DNA of 64,000 nt from Zopfochytrium polystomum (Eukaryota > Chytridiomycota > Chytridiomycetes > Chytridiales > Chytridiaceae), in assembly GCA_025765615.1 (NCBI GenBank), contig JAIVFJ010000051.1:278705-342704 (forward strand), written 5' to 3'. A program made the position numbers and the translations under genes. The notes under the pieces were generated by a model. The model searched no databases. It saw nothing but the letters and a program-made list of their open reading frames with translations, and was not told the origin of the DNA. This document shows, in pieces, positions 14,101-25,221 of the stretch. Within the stretch, counting starts at the first letter, position 1; the number at the start of each line of letters is the position of its first letter.

Positions 14101-17100
14101 ACTGGACTAGAGCTTTTGCCGGGTCGCTGCTCTTGATGGCCTCCGAGGCGTCGCGGCTCCAAATGATTTGATTGGCGGCCAGAACAGCTTGCCCGACGTG
14201 CTCTTTGAGCCAATCTGTGCGGGCAGAGCCTTCGTACTCTACGAGCGCAGTTTTGATGAGCCGTTTTAGAACCGACACCATTGCTTCTTCCACGGAGCCG
14301 AGCCATCCCTCAACATTTCCTCTGGCTTTCACAGTCTTGAGGAACGGAACTCTTTCACCTTCGGGACTGATCATGGCGAATATATCGATGCTCTTTGCGT
14401 CACCGCCAAACTCCAACGATTTGATGGCATCGAAACATTTCGACAAATGGGGCTGCACTGCCTGCGGGTTCCTAGTCTGTGACAGAATCTCCAAAAGCTC
14501 GTCGTTTGAGAGAAAGTAGAATCGGGGAAACAGGAGCCGCTTTGACTCCAAGTAGTCTTCGAGGCATTTTTGAATCTGCTCGAGCAAGTTGTTGTTTTGA
14601 TTCATTGTCTCCAGGAGTCCAGGGGTCGTGCCGTTCTTCATGGCGTTCGGGTTGCGAGATGCCTTTCGCATTACGTCCTTCCATGAGCGGTCGACCTGCG
14701 AAAACATTCGGGCCTCGTCGGGAAGCTGTCGTTGGATATCTGGCGCAGAGAATATGCTTTCAAGGTAAAGCCAGTTTCGCTGGCAAATGAGCCATGCCTC
14801 GAGCGTCTCCGAGAACAGGCTGAGCTGCTTGTCCCACCTTTCCACCTCAGATTTGATGGGTCCAATAAATCGAGAGCTTTTGATGGTTGCGATAGTCACT
14901 TGACTGTCTTCAAGTTGAGTTTGAATGTCCTCCACGGAGCCTAGAATAAAAACGTCTTTGGAGTCACGGTACGGAAGAACTATAAACTCGGTTTCGCTCC
15001 AAAGCCGAACAACTTTTGTGAGCATCTCCTCAAGAGCAGCTTCGGAGCCCGCCTGGCTCGATATTTGCCCAATCTCCTCTTTGAAAGAGAAGAGCTGAAG
15101 GTCGAGAAGTGTTTCTAATGTAAAGTGCTCGTCGCGGATAAGAGGTTTCCCAATTGTCTCTTGAATTCTTTCCCAATGACGAGGCTTAAGAGCGGGATTA
15201 CGCAAGTCGACAATGGTCGAGTAGAGGCTTCGGAAATGCTCAACTTTCGCCTTTAGCTTGGGAACGACGTCGTTCGGAGGAAGCCCTTTGTCGAGGTTGT
15301 ACACAGTTTTCAGGTATACTGCAATCTGGCTGTTCATTTCCTCCGTATTGAGAGTCTCGAATGGTTTTGACTTCCACGAGCTGCGCAAAATCGATTAGAA
15401 CGAAGCTGTTAGCGGTAATATTGGCCAAACTGTACCTCTCAAGAAGGTCCCAGTCGCGCAAACTAATCCAAAGGGATCTCTTCAACTCTACTTCAGCCTT
15501 CGCTTCGTCCAGTAAAGAAACTTCTTTGGGCTTCTGATCCGCGGATGGCGCCTCGGTCGGTGCGACACCACGGTTCTTGAACAAGTCTGACCAACGCTCG
15601 TACTTGAGTTTTGTTGCGTTGGCTCGCTGAAGCTGCGTGTTGAGCTCATCAATAAACTGAATGACCAGATCGCTGGCGGAGTTTGGATTCAAAACCATTG
15701 GTTCTTGCACGCGGTTCCGTATTTCAGAGACTTCTTGCATCAAGTCGTTCATGAGCTTGTCCAGCTCGCCAGAGAAGCGAGTGATATTGTCGTCCTTGGT
15801 GTCTCCTGCCATGTCCAGAACTTCTTTCAATTGACGGAGAGCTGGCGACAGAGTTTGATACATTGCAAAGTCAGTTGGTTGTATCGGGGTTTTGTAATTT
15901 GCCATGATGACGTAGAGTTTGGTCACTTCCTCGTGAAGCAGCTGAACCAGAGGCATCGATTGTTTGACTACGAGCAAAAAGCTATTGACTTAGCGCAAAT
16001 AAAAATAATTTGAAACTCTCTCTGAACCTTTTTCAAGCCATCCGAGGTACTCCACAAACAGTTCAACTGTTTGCGGTTGCGAATTCAGAACACGGATCCA
16101 CGTCTGCACTTCGTTCAGCAGAAGCTCGTTCTTATCGCGCGCTAGTGGTGGCAACAGCCCCGAGACTTCAGAGAAGCATCGCTCAGGGCTCGGCGCGAGG
16201 ACTTTTTTGAGCTCGATGGTGTCGATCGATACGTTATTGAGTACGTAAAGGGCCGGAATCTCTGCCATTCTCTCCTTCTCGTCCGCGAACCTGGCAAGCT
16301 GGTTCCCGAAAAAGTTGACCACAGGAGAAAGGAGACCTCCGTCGGGCAGTGCAGTGACGGTTGAGCCGAGCTCGAGCACGTCCTTTTTCGCAACGAGGCT
16401 CTCGTCGAACGGCCGCCCTTCTTTTTCGGCCTTATCCCTCTCTTCCTTCTCCATCAGTTCGGCATGCGCTGTAAGGAGTGACCCGACCCCGACATCCGAC
16501 ATCCGGTTGCCGAGCGTGGCGAGGAATACGGCGGTAGGCCCAGCATCGTGGAATAGCTCTTCCAGGGCAGTAAACTTTTCGTTGACGATCCACATCTGCC
16601 GAAGCCCATCCCACTGCTGCATCCACTTTGTGGCGTTTGAGAACAAGCCGACCATCGTTCCTCGGATGCGGCCACACACTTCGCGAAAGTAGCCGCCTTC
16701 GACCACTATCGCTGACGCGCTGGGACCCTCGGTAAACGGAATGTCGTCAAGGCCTCTCAGTGATGAGTACGCTGTACCTGCCAGCTTTGCCGGGTCGAGG
16801 AAAGGAATCGTTCCAGAGATGAGGTGCGTCTCCTCCAGGGTGGAGACGTAAGATTTCAAAATGGTATCGATGGCCTCGAGGAACTGCACCAGTTCTGGAG
16901 CAAAGTGCAAATGCCTCGACTCCGACGCGGTGTCGATCAAGAGCTGCAAACGGAACATTGGTACAAACTTTTTGGTTGCAGGGATGACCTCGGTCGTGTT
17001 TGACTGCTTCTGGGACTTCAGCTTCGCTGCCGGTGGAGCAGCGAGCTCGGCATCAGCCCCACCCGATCCAGGCTCTAGTTCCACCACAGGGTCATGCAAT

Positions 17101-19621
17101 TCGACGGGTTGGATCTGGGAGCGTTTGATGCGAGTGATAATGCTCGCAAATCCGTAGTAACCGCACTGAACCAGCTCCTGCGTTCCGACTTCCTTCCCAA
17201 CAACAACGCCGCCCACTGGAAGTGAAACCGCGCCGCCCGGGCCGGCTTTGACAATTAGCGATGATGCTGAACCGGATGTAGCCGGGTCTGCCCCACCGAT
17301 TCGCTGCAGTCCAACGAGGCTGCCGCCAGCGGCCACCGCCGCAGCTTTTCATGGCAGCGGCCTGCCAGCCCAGTCGCCTTGAGCCCCCGCGCCCCTCCAG
17401 TGCGTCCTCCTCCGGCTCGACCATTGCAACATCTTCGTCGGCGCAGCCGCGGGTTATGGCAGTAAGCATATCGCGCGCGCTTTCAACCGCGAGCATATGG
17501 AGGGTATGCACAATAATGTAATCGACCAGCTTCACAAAGCGCTGCATTCTTTTACACTCTGCTCTGCGAGCTGCCTGTTCCGTAAAAGACAACTGTACGG
17601 GTGGCGGTTTTTCTGCTGGACCCTCCAGCGCCCCAGGCAAAGCTCCGCCCTTGTGCGCAGCGTCCAAGACTGCGTGACCGCCGGAATTCTCGTCCCTCGG
17701 CATGTCCTCCTTGAGGGTAACGTCAAATCCCTTTTCAGACATTGCTGCAAGTCCGGCCTTTTCGACATCGCCACGCGTCGATGCTTCCCAGTTGCGTAGC
17801 ACGTTTGTCCGGATGTCTTCGATACGCTTCTGCTGCTCCGCAACAAATTCGGAGAGCTCGTACGTTTTCGACAGATTTACAAAGAAGAATCGACGGTAAT
17901 TCAGAACTTGCTGTGCGTGCACGACGATGGACAAAAGGGATTGGCGGAGGCACGGCTGCAGGATAAAAGCGTTTTTGTTGAGATACGCTTTTGCGTTCCT
18001 GATTTTGAAGCGGCGAACATTGCGCCGCCAAGTGCTGAAAGCCTTCCAGGTTTTGTATCGTGCAAAGAACGGAATCTTCAGCAACGCATTGAAGAGTTTA
18101 TGCTCCCGGATCCATTGCGAAAGCGGGGTGAAGTCTCCTCGGCCGTTCGCATTGACATGTGTCATTCCCTGACGGATTGAAGTTGGTTTAGTTCATGGGT
18201 CGCCCTTACAATAAAAAGTACCATTCGACTGAGTGTGTAGAACCCAAACCCAGTTTCCAAATCTTCGTACTCCACAATCTCCAAGTTGTACGGATTATAC
18301 GTTTCAAACAGCGCGCGACCGGCCGCTCTAATTGGTCGCAGGTAAACAAACTCGTCAGAGTGCCGCTGCTTTTGGATATACGCGATAAAGTCGAACGGAT
18401 CCTTAAACTTTGGCATGCGGGGGACCGTCGAAATTGCATCTACACGGAGGAAGGCATCAGGCATCGAAGCATTCTGTTCCATCCATCGAATGGAGCCCAC
18501 AGCAGCGGCTCTTCCTCCAGTAGCAGCAGTTCGGCTTTGCGGCAATTGCGAAGCCACAACAGCTGCAAGCCGATCTTTGGCTGATAGAGTTCGAGGTTTG
18601 TTTTGAGGTAAATCTTCGGATGGCCCTTTTTTGCCAACCGGTAGAGACGTCGGTGGAAACTGTCCAACGGCGGAACTAGATTCTGCCGAAGATGGTATCG
18701 GCGGAACAACATTCCCCATGGCCGAAAACGCGCCTTTGGACCATTTAGGACTTTCGTAAAAGATTCGCCGCGACAAATCCTCTTCCGGCGGCGCCAGCGG
18801 AGACGCGTGCGTTCCACGGGGACGAATGACGCTCTGCAGGACAGCAGGATCCAGCTGACCGGTGCTCTGTTGGTCTTGCCGGAGACCGCCAGAGCGTGTT
18901 TGGCGGGAGCTGGCAGGAACAACTACCGGCTTCTTCGCTCTGAGGATAACCGGTGCAGGAGAATTTGACAGCCCATTCTGGCCGACTGTTCCGACTCTGA
19001 AGTATGTTCATTAAAAGTGTAAGGATAGGAGGGAGAGATAGAAAGGCAAAGGACAGCCAAGGCAAAGAAAAAGAGAATGAAAGCATGTGTCCCTCCGACC
19101 TGAAGGCTTGCGATTCCATGCGATACGAGCGGCGCGAGCTTTGGTGGAGTTGCTTTTCGTCTGGTTGAAGGATCGACGCCCGCCGGTAGCCGGTTTTTGT
19201 GCTTTCCAACTCGAGGATTCATCAGTTCGTCACGAGAGGCAGCAGCGGCGGCGCTCATATCAAAGTTGAAATGGGGGAGAGCGCTCCCTGTGGACACCGT
19301 GTGCAGTCTCTGTGTCAGCAGACTTTGAATCCTCATCAAATGTTCGGCATTCGCGGCTGCGGATGGGGCCGTGTTCTTTTCGGAGACAGCAGATTGTACA
19401 CGAGGGGAGTCGGCAATCGTTGAAAGCAAAGGCTTTGCTGGCTTTATGCCGGCGCTGCCCCTCTCTTTTCTAAGAGTGGAAGCACTGCTTTTTGCTGGTT
19501 CAAGGGCTGTGCTCGAAAGTTCGGCCGCTTGGACAGCGACTTGGCTCTGATGGGCGGTGGACGCGGGACTGGTACTTGAATCTTCATCAAAAAAATGCGT
19601 AGTGGTTACGGGCTTTGTCAT
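5190..19621 (-). CDS. DNAH6-like: Axonemal inner-arm dynein heavy chain, DNAH6 type
   Basis: A complete single-headed inner-arm dynein heavy chain of roughly 4,400-4,500 residues; it moves along B-tubules in the flagellar axoneme. The N-terminal tail shows the DNAH6 pattern: [15 protein letters not shown], then [14 protein letters not shown] and [19 protein letters not shown]. The AAA P-loops lie in order: AAA1 [14 protein letters not shown] (~13.73 kb), AAA2 [13 protein letters not shown] (~12.83 kb), AAA3 [14 protein letters not shown] (~11.75 kb), AAA4 [14 protein letters not shown] (~10.70 kb). The coiled-coil stalk and microtubule-binding tip span about 9.9-9.0 kb. The C-terminus runs through [21 protein letters not shown] and, after an intron at 5208-5271, ends GVALL-CQLTE at a TAG (5190-5192). 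Clear introns include the 50-nt one near 12.69 kb and those near 15.4, 15.98 and 18.2 kb. The frame breaks at about 8890-8905 and near 17.34-17.40 kb without introns, probably assembly indels. The start (ATG at 19619-19621) is uncertain; exons to 21447 may extend it. Confidence 0.93.
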
Positions 19622-19642
19622 TTGGTTTGGACGGACTGACAA

Positions 19643-21447
19643 TTGCCGAACCTGTTAACTTGACGACTTGCGGCTGCTTCGAGATTTTCGCTGAGATGGC
19701 TGTTCCGAAATCATCCATATGTCGGAGTATAGATGGGCGTTCCGATCTCATGGTGGGGACCTTGTCTTCTCCCTGAAAAGATTGAGAAACAACAGATGCA
19801 TCTCGCCCTTTCGGACACGAAGAAGGGCACCATTAATAAGTCGAACTTTGGTGGACGTGCATAATTACCGCTCGATGCCCCTGTCATGTCCTTTTCAGGT
19901 GTGCCAGTCTTGCTATTGGCTGCTGACGACTGCAAAGCACGTGCTGAGGTCTGGCGTTGGTCTGAAGTGGAAGATGCCGAATGCTTCAAGGCCCTGTTCT
20001 CGAAATCCTCTTGGCGTGAATGCCTCGACGTCCGAGATTGTGGAGAGGCGCGAAGCTCGGTTGTAATTGCTTGAATAAAATGATTTTAGACATGTGGGTG
20101 GAACTTGGACTTCGAATACACAATTCAAGCGTACCAGCCGCCGCTTCATCCGCGCTTTGGGTTTTTGAAGGGCTTGCCGCCGAGAGGCGACCATTGATTT
20201 CAGATGTTCGCAAGTCTGGTGACTTTCGGGGAGAAATGGCGCTCGTTCGAACTTGTTCTGCATTGTCCTCTTCACTACGTCGAGCTGGTGACAGTGCCCC
20301 ACCGGAAGGTCGCAGCGGAGGAATATCAATATCTTCGCTGCTGGAGTCTCCTTCTTGTGCAAGACTCGCTCGAGGCACGCTCCGGGAAGGCAGGTCAGTC
20401 TGCGCCTCCTGTGACGATGATGGGATCTCAGGATTCACCGAATTGAGACGATTTTCTTCATGCTGAAGCGCATCGTCCTCGGCGGCGCGCGCAGACTCCA
20501 CTCCCCGCATGCCTCCGCTTTTCAACTTCGATGGGGTCTTCCAAGGCATTCTCTTTGGGGCTGTGCACAGCGTCCTCGGAATGTTTAGTCACTCCCGTGC
20601 GGTCTGCACTCCCCTTCACGGATCTTGGGGTTTGGCGTTGATGACTGCCAGTGCCTTCCCCGTTGTGGCCACCAGGAACCGACGATCGCGCTGAAGTGCC
20701 GACAGTCTTCCTTCCAGTACTCGGAAGTCGCTCGGCTGGAATGCCCTCGTTTCCATTCATGGAAGACTGCGGTAGTGGCAATTCAACTGCGCTGCCGAGG
20801 TTGTCGCATTCCGCGCCGTTGTCTGGCGCCGTCTCGAACTGGCCGATCAAAGTTTCGTGATGTTCAGGCTCAGCCTCACGACTACGAGGTGGTGAAAGCG
20901 ATGCCGACGCGTTCTCGGCCGCTGTCCCGGCCGTTGTAGCATCCTCTCCTTCCAAAGTGTGGGCGCGTGGTACACTTTCGCCATGCATGCTGCCGCGGTC
21001 TCCACTACTGTCTGCTGCTTCGTTTACACTTCGTCTTGACTTCAAAGAGTCCTGATCATCAACTTTAAGAGGTTCTCCTGCCGTTTCGTCCACTGTTGCG
21101 TCCTGCTGTTCCCGAACCTCGATGTTGTCGACACCGTCATCGTCAGGTGTGGGCTCCCCGGAGTTCGAATCATCCACTAAATCGCCACCGTTGGGTGGTA
21201 GCGTCGTCAAAGATTCTGGACCTGCCAGATCTCTTTGCTCCTCTGGTGCTACTTCGCCCGCGGGAACGTCAGCGGTATCGGACGACGGGGCGACCTTCAA
21301 CGGCTCGCCGGCGTCGTCCGTCACTCGTTGCGGCGTGGAGGGTGAATTCTCAAGAGACAGTCCAGGATCGCTGACTTTTGGCGGATCTTCTTCGACGACG
21401 ACGCTGCTCCTAGTTGGACCGGTCGTGTTGGCATCGGCACCGTCCAT
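19643..21447 (-). CDS. Acidic, Ser-rich coding exons, probably 5' exons of the DNAH6-type gene
   Basis: A long open frame from an ATG at 21447 encodes ~300 residues rich in E, D, S, P and T without domains. Beyond about 20.55 kb the frame changes. A 64-nt GT-AG segment would join it in frame to a second low-complexity exon, and a 65-nt intron (GTACGC to TTCAAG, near 20.07-20.13 kb) leads to a third. Next comes a GTAATT donor near 19.87 kb with a TTTTCAG acceptor. The last coding stretch lies only ~90 bp from the first ATG of the DNAH6-type gene, on the same strand. I infer either a long disordered N-terminal extension of that dynein or a separate gene. No residue pattern identifies a function. 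Confidence 0.5.
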
Positions 21448-21989
21448 CGCCGACTCGGAGGGCGTGGGGGGAGCTCAGCTGCCGGACAATTTTTCTCGTC
21501 TGCCGCTGACAATTGCCCCGTTTCGGCACTGATGGCACCAGCCCATGCGCAGTTGGCGCGCCGTCTTCGAATGGCCGTGAGCCGCTGGCCGCAGCCGCCG
21601 CCGCCGACGACGACGACGACAGCATCGCTGCTGCCGCCACTGGTTGCACGTACGTTATTGCTGTTTGCGCCGTCCGCGGCTGCATCGCCGCCGGTCCAGC
21701 GCCGACTGCTGCGCTTGCAGTCTGGTCGCCCCCCTGCTGCTGCTGCGCTTCGCTTCATCGGCGGCGGCGGCGGCGGCGGCGGCGTCCGGTGCAGCAGCAT
21801 GCTGATTAGCAGCGTTAGGTTAGAGGGCCGGACCATTTGGTGCGGGCGCGAACGTGCCATGGCAGGATCGAGAGTGTGTGAGTTCTGTCGATCGGTCCAA
21901 TTCGGCTGAACCCCACCACCTGTCCCACACGCTCCAAAATCCAAACAAAAAGACCGAGCCCACCACCAGCAACCCTCTCAATCCGCACA
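21448..21989. promoter_or_regulatory. Divergent intergenic region, DNAH6-side gene and glyoxalase II
   Basis: About 540 bp separate the minus-strand start at 21447 from the plus-strand glyoxalase II start at 21990, so both promoters must lie here. The segment is GC-rich, with CCG/GCC triplet runs at 21596-21640 and 21760-21785. I see no clear TATA box. An overlapping minus-strand frame (21321-21944) rich in Pro, Arg and Ala is probably a compositional artefact. Confidence 0.4.
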
Positions 21990-23156
21990 ATGTTCACCGT
22001 CGTGCCCGTCCCAGTCCTCGCCGACAACTACGCATACCTCCTGCTCACCGATCCCGACGCAAAGAAGTGCGCCGCCGTCGACCCCGCTGAGCCGGACAAG
22101 GTCCTTGCAGCCGCAAAGGACAAGGGCTGGACCGTCGACACCATCCTGACGGTAAGTAGGCAAGCACTCGTGATGCATGCACGGACCCAACAACGGACCG
22201 ACGGACACGGCGCTCCTACCCATCGTGTTGGCGGCGCGACTACACCCCCACTCCCCCTTCATCGCACTGCATGCATTATTGATTTACCCCCTCTCCAGAC
22301 CCACCACCATGCGGACCACGCGGGCGGAAACGAAGACTTTGTAAAACTATCCCCGGGAGTAGCCGTGTATGGCGGCGACGACCGCATCGGCGCGCTCACC
22401 CACCAAATCGAGGACGGAAAGGCGTTCCAGTTGGGCAAGCTCACCGTGTTGCCGCGCTACACCATCTGCCACACCAGGTTAGTAATTGACATCGGTTCGA
22501 TGGATGCTTCCCTATTTTTTTTTTTTTTTTTGTTTGGCTAATCCTTTCGCTCCACAGTGGTTCCGTTTCGTACTACGTCACCGATTCCGCGTCGGACAAG
22601 AAGGTCGTGTTCACGGGCGACACCCTGTTCATTGGGGGGTAGGATCTGGTCCTTGTTTATCGTTTTGATGAGTAAGTTTGGTTCGCTCTGATATCCCGCC
22701 CTCGTCGTAGGTGTGGACGCTTCTTCGAAGGCACCCCAGACCAAATGCACAACTCTCTCAACGTTGTGCTCGGCTCGCTCCCTGGTGAAACAGAAGTCTG
22801 TGAGTACCATTTTGGGTGTTTTTGAGCCTTGTAGGCCCAAATGCTTTCCGAAGTTACCGAGTTAAATCCCACCCCGTACAAAAGACTGCGGCCACGAGTA
22901 CACCACGTCGAACCTCAAGTTTGCTGCATTCATCGAACCCAGCAACCCCGACGTCGCCGCAAAGCTCAAGTGGTCGCAGGAGACCCAGTGCACCGTGCCG
23001 TCCACCATCGCTCAGGAAAAGACGTTCAACCCGTTCATGCGAGTGTCGGTGCCGGCGGTGGCTGCGGCCGCGCTCGGCGCCGACGCTGTCGCCGCCGCCT
23101 CGCCCGTCGAGATCATGGGCAAGCTGCGCGAGCTCAAGAATAATTTTCGTGGATGA
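21990..23156 (+). CDS. GLO2: Glyoxalase II (hydroxyacylglutathione hydrolase)
   Basis: A metallo-beta-lactamase-fold thiolesterase that hydrolyses S-D-lactoylglutathione to D-lactate and glutathione, the second step of methylglyoxal detoxification. Five exons join in phase: 21990-22151, 22299-22477, 22558-22638, 22711-22799 and 22885-23156. The product starts MFTVVPVPVLADNYAYLL. It carries the metal-binding THHHADH straddling the first junction, then FTGDTLF, CGRFFEGTPDQM and CGHEYT. The C-terminal helical domain ends ELKNNFRG. Length (~260 residues) fits cytosolic enzymes. I see no targeting peptide. All four introns are GT-AG; the second holds a long T run. Confidence 0.95.
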
Positions 23157-23354
23157 CGGAGCGGGCAAGGCGGTCGTTCGCGGAAGGTCCAAGCTGTAAG
23201 GCGGGGTGCTCGCGCTTCTCTCTCTTTCATTTGAAGAGTGAATACACCACGTGCATTTTTCAGTCGGCGTGTTGCAGACGTGGGAGTCGAGGGGGCGGGG
23301 CTGGAAGTTTCGCACATTTGTTCTTCGTGTCCCCACCTCATTCCGACCCCTGCC

Positions 23355-24701
23355 ATGTTTGACCTGGAGCCAGTGTCCCAGCTCCTTCAGCGGCGTGTTG
23401 CGGACCTCGTCGACCGTACCCAGACGCTCGTCGACGTCGACGAGAACGAGCCCATCGAGGCGGCCCTGCGCATCCTCCGCTCGTCAGATGTCCTCGCCTT
23501 GCCCGTGTACTCGACCGCCGCCGCCTCGCAGGGCGGCGGCGCCGCAGGCGGCGGCGACGGCGGTGGGGAGGTCAACGGCGACGAACGACGAGGCCGGGGC
23601 GGCGGCGGTGGCGAAGCGGCGGTCGCCGTGCACGACCCAGCGAGGGGTCGGATTTACATTGGCCTGCTCAGCGTACGTTCGTGGGGGTTGATCCCCGCTG
23701 TCATCGTTCCCTGTAGGCGGGGGCGGCGCTGGGGCATCCCCTTCACTAACTCTGCGTCCCTCCTTCTTCAAACCCGGCCGCACTCCACCCCCTTTTGCGC
23801 CTCACCAGCTCATCGACATCGTCTCGGTCGTGATGGACCAGCTGCACGACGTGGCGCAAAACGGCGGCGACCGGTCCGCGGCGGTCGCCTGAGGCGATGG
23901 GGTGGCCTGTGTCGGCGGCGCTTGGCGCGTCGATGGAGAGCCGCCGGATATGGGTCGCGTGGCCCGAAGCGACCATCGCCGACGCGCTCGAGCCGCTGAC
24001 GGAGGGCATCCACCGCCTCCTCGTGCCCATCAAGGACGGCGGACGGCAGCGGAGACCCGACGTTTTACCTGTGCTCGCAGTTGGATGTTGTGAGGTTCTT
24101 TATGAAGCATTGTGACGAGGATTCAGTGCTGATGGTGAGAGTGAAGTCTCGTTGCTGACTCATTCTACGTGCCTTACCAACACACTCCCGCCTTCCACCC
24201 CCACCCAGGCCAAAGTCGACTCGACCCTCGTCGAGCTCGGTCTCGTAATGAGCGAGGACGACAGACGCGAGTTTGGCGGCGCCAACACGCACACCAGCAC
24301 GGTCGTGAGCGTCGAGACGTCGTGGAAGTCGACGCGCGCGCTTCGGTTCATGGCGGCCAACAGCCTGCACGCGGTGGCGGTGGTGGACGGCAAGGGGCGG
24401 CTCGTCGCGACGCTGTCGCTGTCAGACCTGCGGCGGCTACCCGTTGCGGAGCTCTTTGACGAGGACCCGACGGTCGAAAGGCTGCTCGCGCAGGCCCACC
24501 GCGTCGCGAGGAATCGACGACGTGCCGCCGCCCGTCACGGTGCCGCCCGCCGCCACGCTGCGCGACGTCATGAGGAGGGTGCTGGAGGAGAAGGTGCACC
24601 GGTGTTGGGTTGTGGAAGAGGACGGGGGGCTGGTGGATGTCGTGACGTTGACCAACATTTTGCAGGCAATGAGCTGGGCAAAGTCGACGGAAGAGGACTG
24701 A
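23355..24701 (+). CDS. CBS-domain protein with several frame breaks
   Basis: A protein with probably four CBS motifs (two Bateman modules), a fold that usually binds adenine nucleotides and regulates partners. It starts MFDLEPVSQLLQRRVADLV. The first module includes LRSSDVLALPVYS, a Gly-rich loop, and after an intron (23673-23808) LIDIVSVVMDQLHDVA. Then come EATIADALEPLTEGIHRLLV and LCSQLDVVRFFMKHC. After an intron at 24135-24208 follow MAANSLHAVAVVDGKG and KVHRCWVVEEDGGLVDVV, ending AKSTEED. These segments lie in different frames: shifts are needed near 23.89, 24.05 and 24.51 kb with no room for introns. Single-base assembly errors in GC-rich DNA are likeliest, though a decaying gene is possible. 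It could be an AMPK-gamma-like subunit; I cannot prove that. Confidence 0.75.
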
Positions 24702-25221
24702 ATGGAAAGTTTCGTTGTGTGGTTGGGAGTAAAGAATGGCAATAATTCTGTAGTAAGTTCGGTTCTAGCAAGTGGGCGGTCATTGTAACTGCGACGACAG
24801 CACCATACATGCGAGCTTTGGCACCGCCCGCATCAGTGTTTCCCAATTGAACGGCGAGTTGGTTGGGCAGATGAATTGGGTGGAAGCGTCTGCTTTCTGC
24901 GATCTGCGATCTGGGGCTGAATTTGTTCTGTCTTGCACGCTGACCCAGATCGATCGAAGGTCCAGCGACATATCCACAGGTCGGCCCGCGACGCGTAGGT
25001 TAGCAGGATTTCTCAGATGACAGTGGCGCGTTCTGGAACGCCAGTCCATTTTGGATCTCAGCCTTCTCAGCCCATGATCCCCAAACCCGTCTCCCCGTTG
25101 AGCCGGAAAAAGAGCGATCGCCAGTGCCGATGAAAGAAAGAAGCGTCCGCACAGGTACAGCCCACAATCGTTGTCCAACTCCCCGCCTCCGTTAGCCAGG
25201 CTCGCCCGATTCTCAAAGACC
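24702..25221. other. Intergenic region
   Basis: About 520 bp between two plus-strand genes. AT-rich sequence near 24730-24745 may serve as 3' processing signal for the CBS gene. A minus-strand frame across the interval has no family features and I do not call it. Confidence 0.5.

Noticed and set aside
21321..21944. 207-codon minus-strand frame overlapping the acidic dynein-side exon
   Set aside because: Pro/Arg/Ala-biased peptide from GC-rich triplet runs. The overlapping frame from 21447 has better composition and splice continuity.
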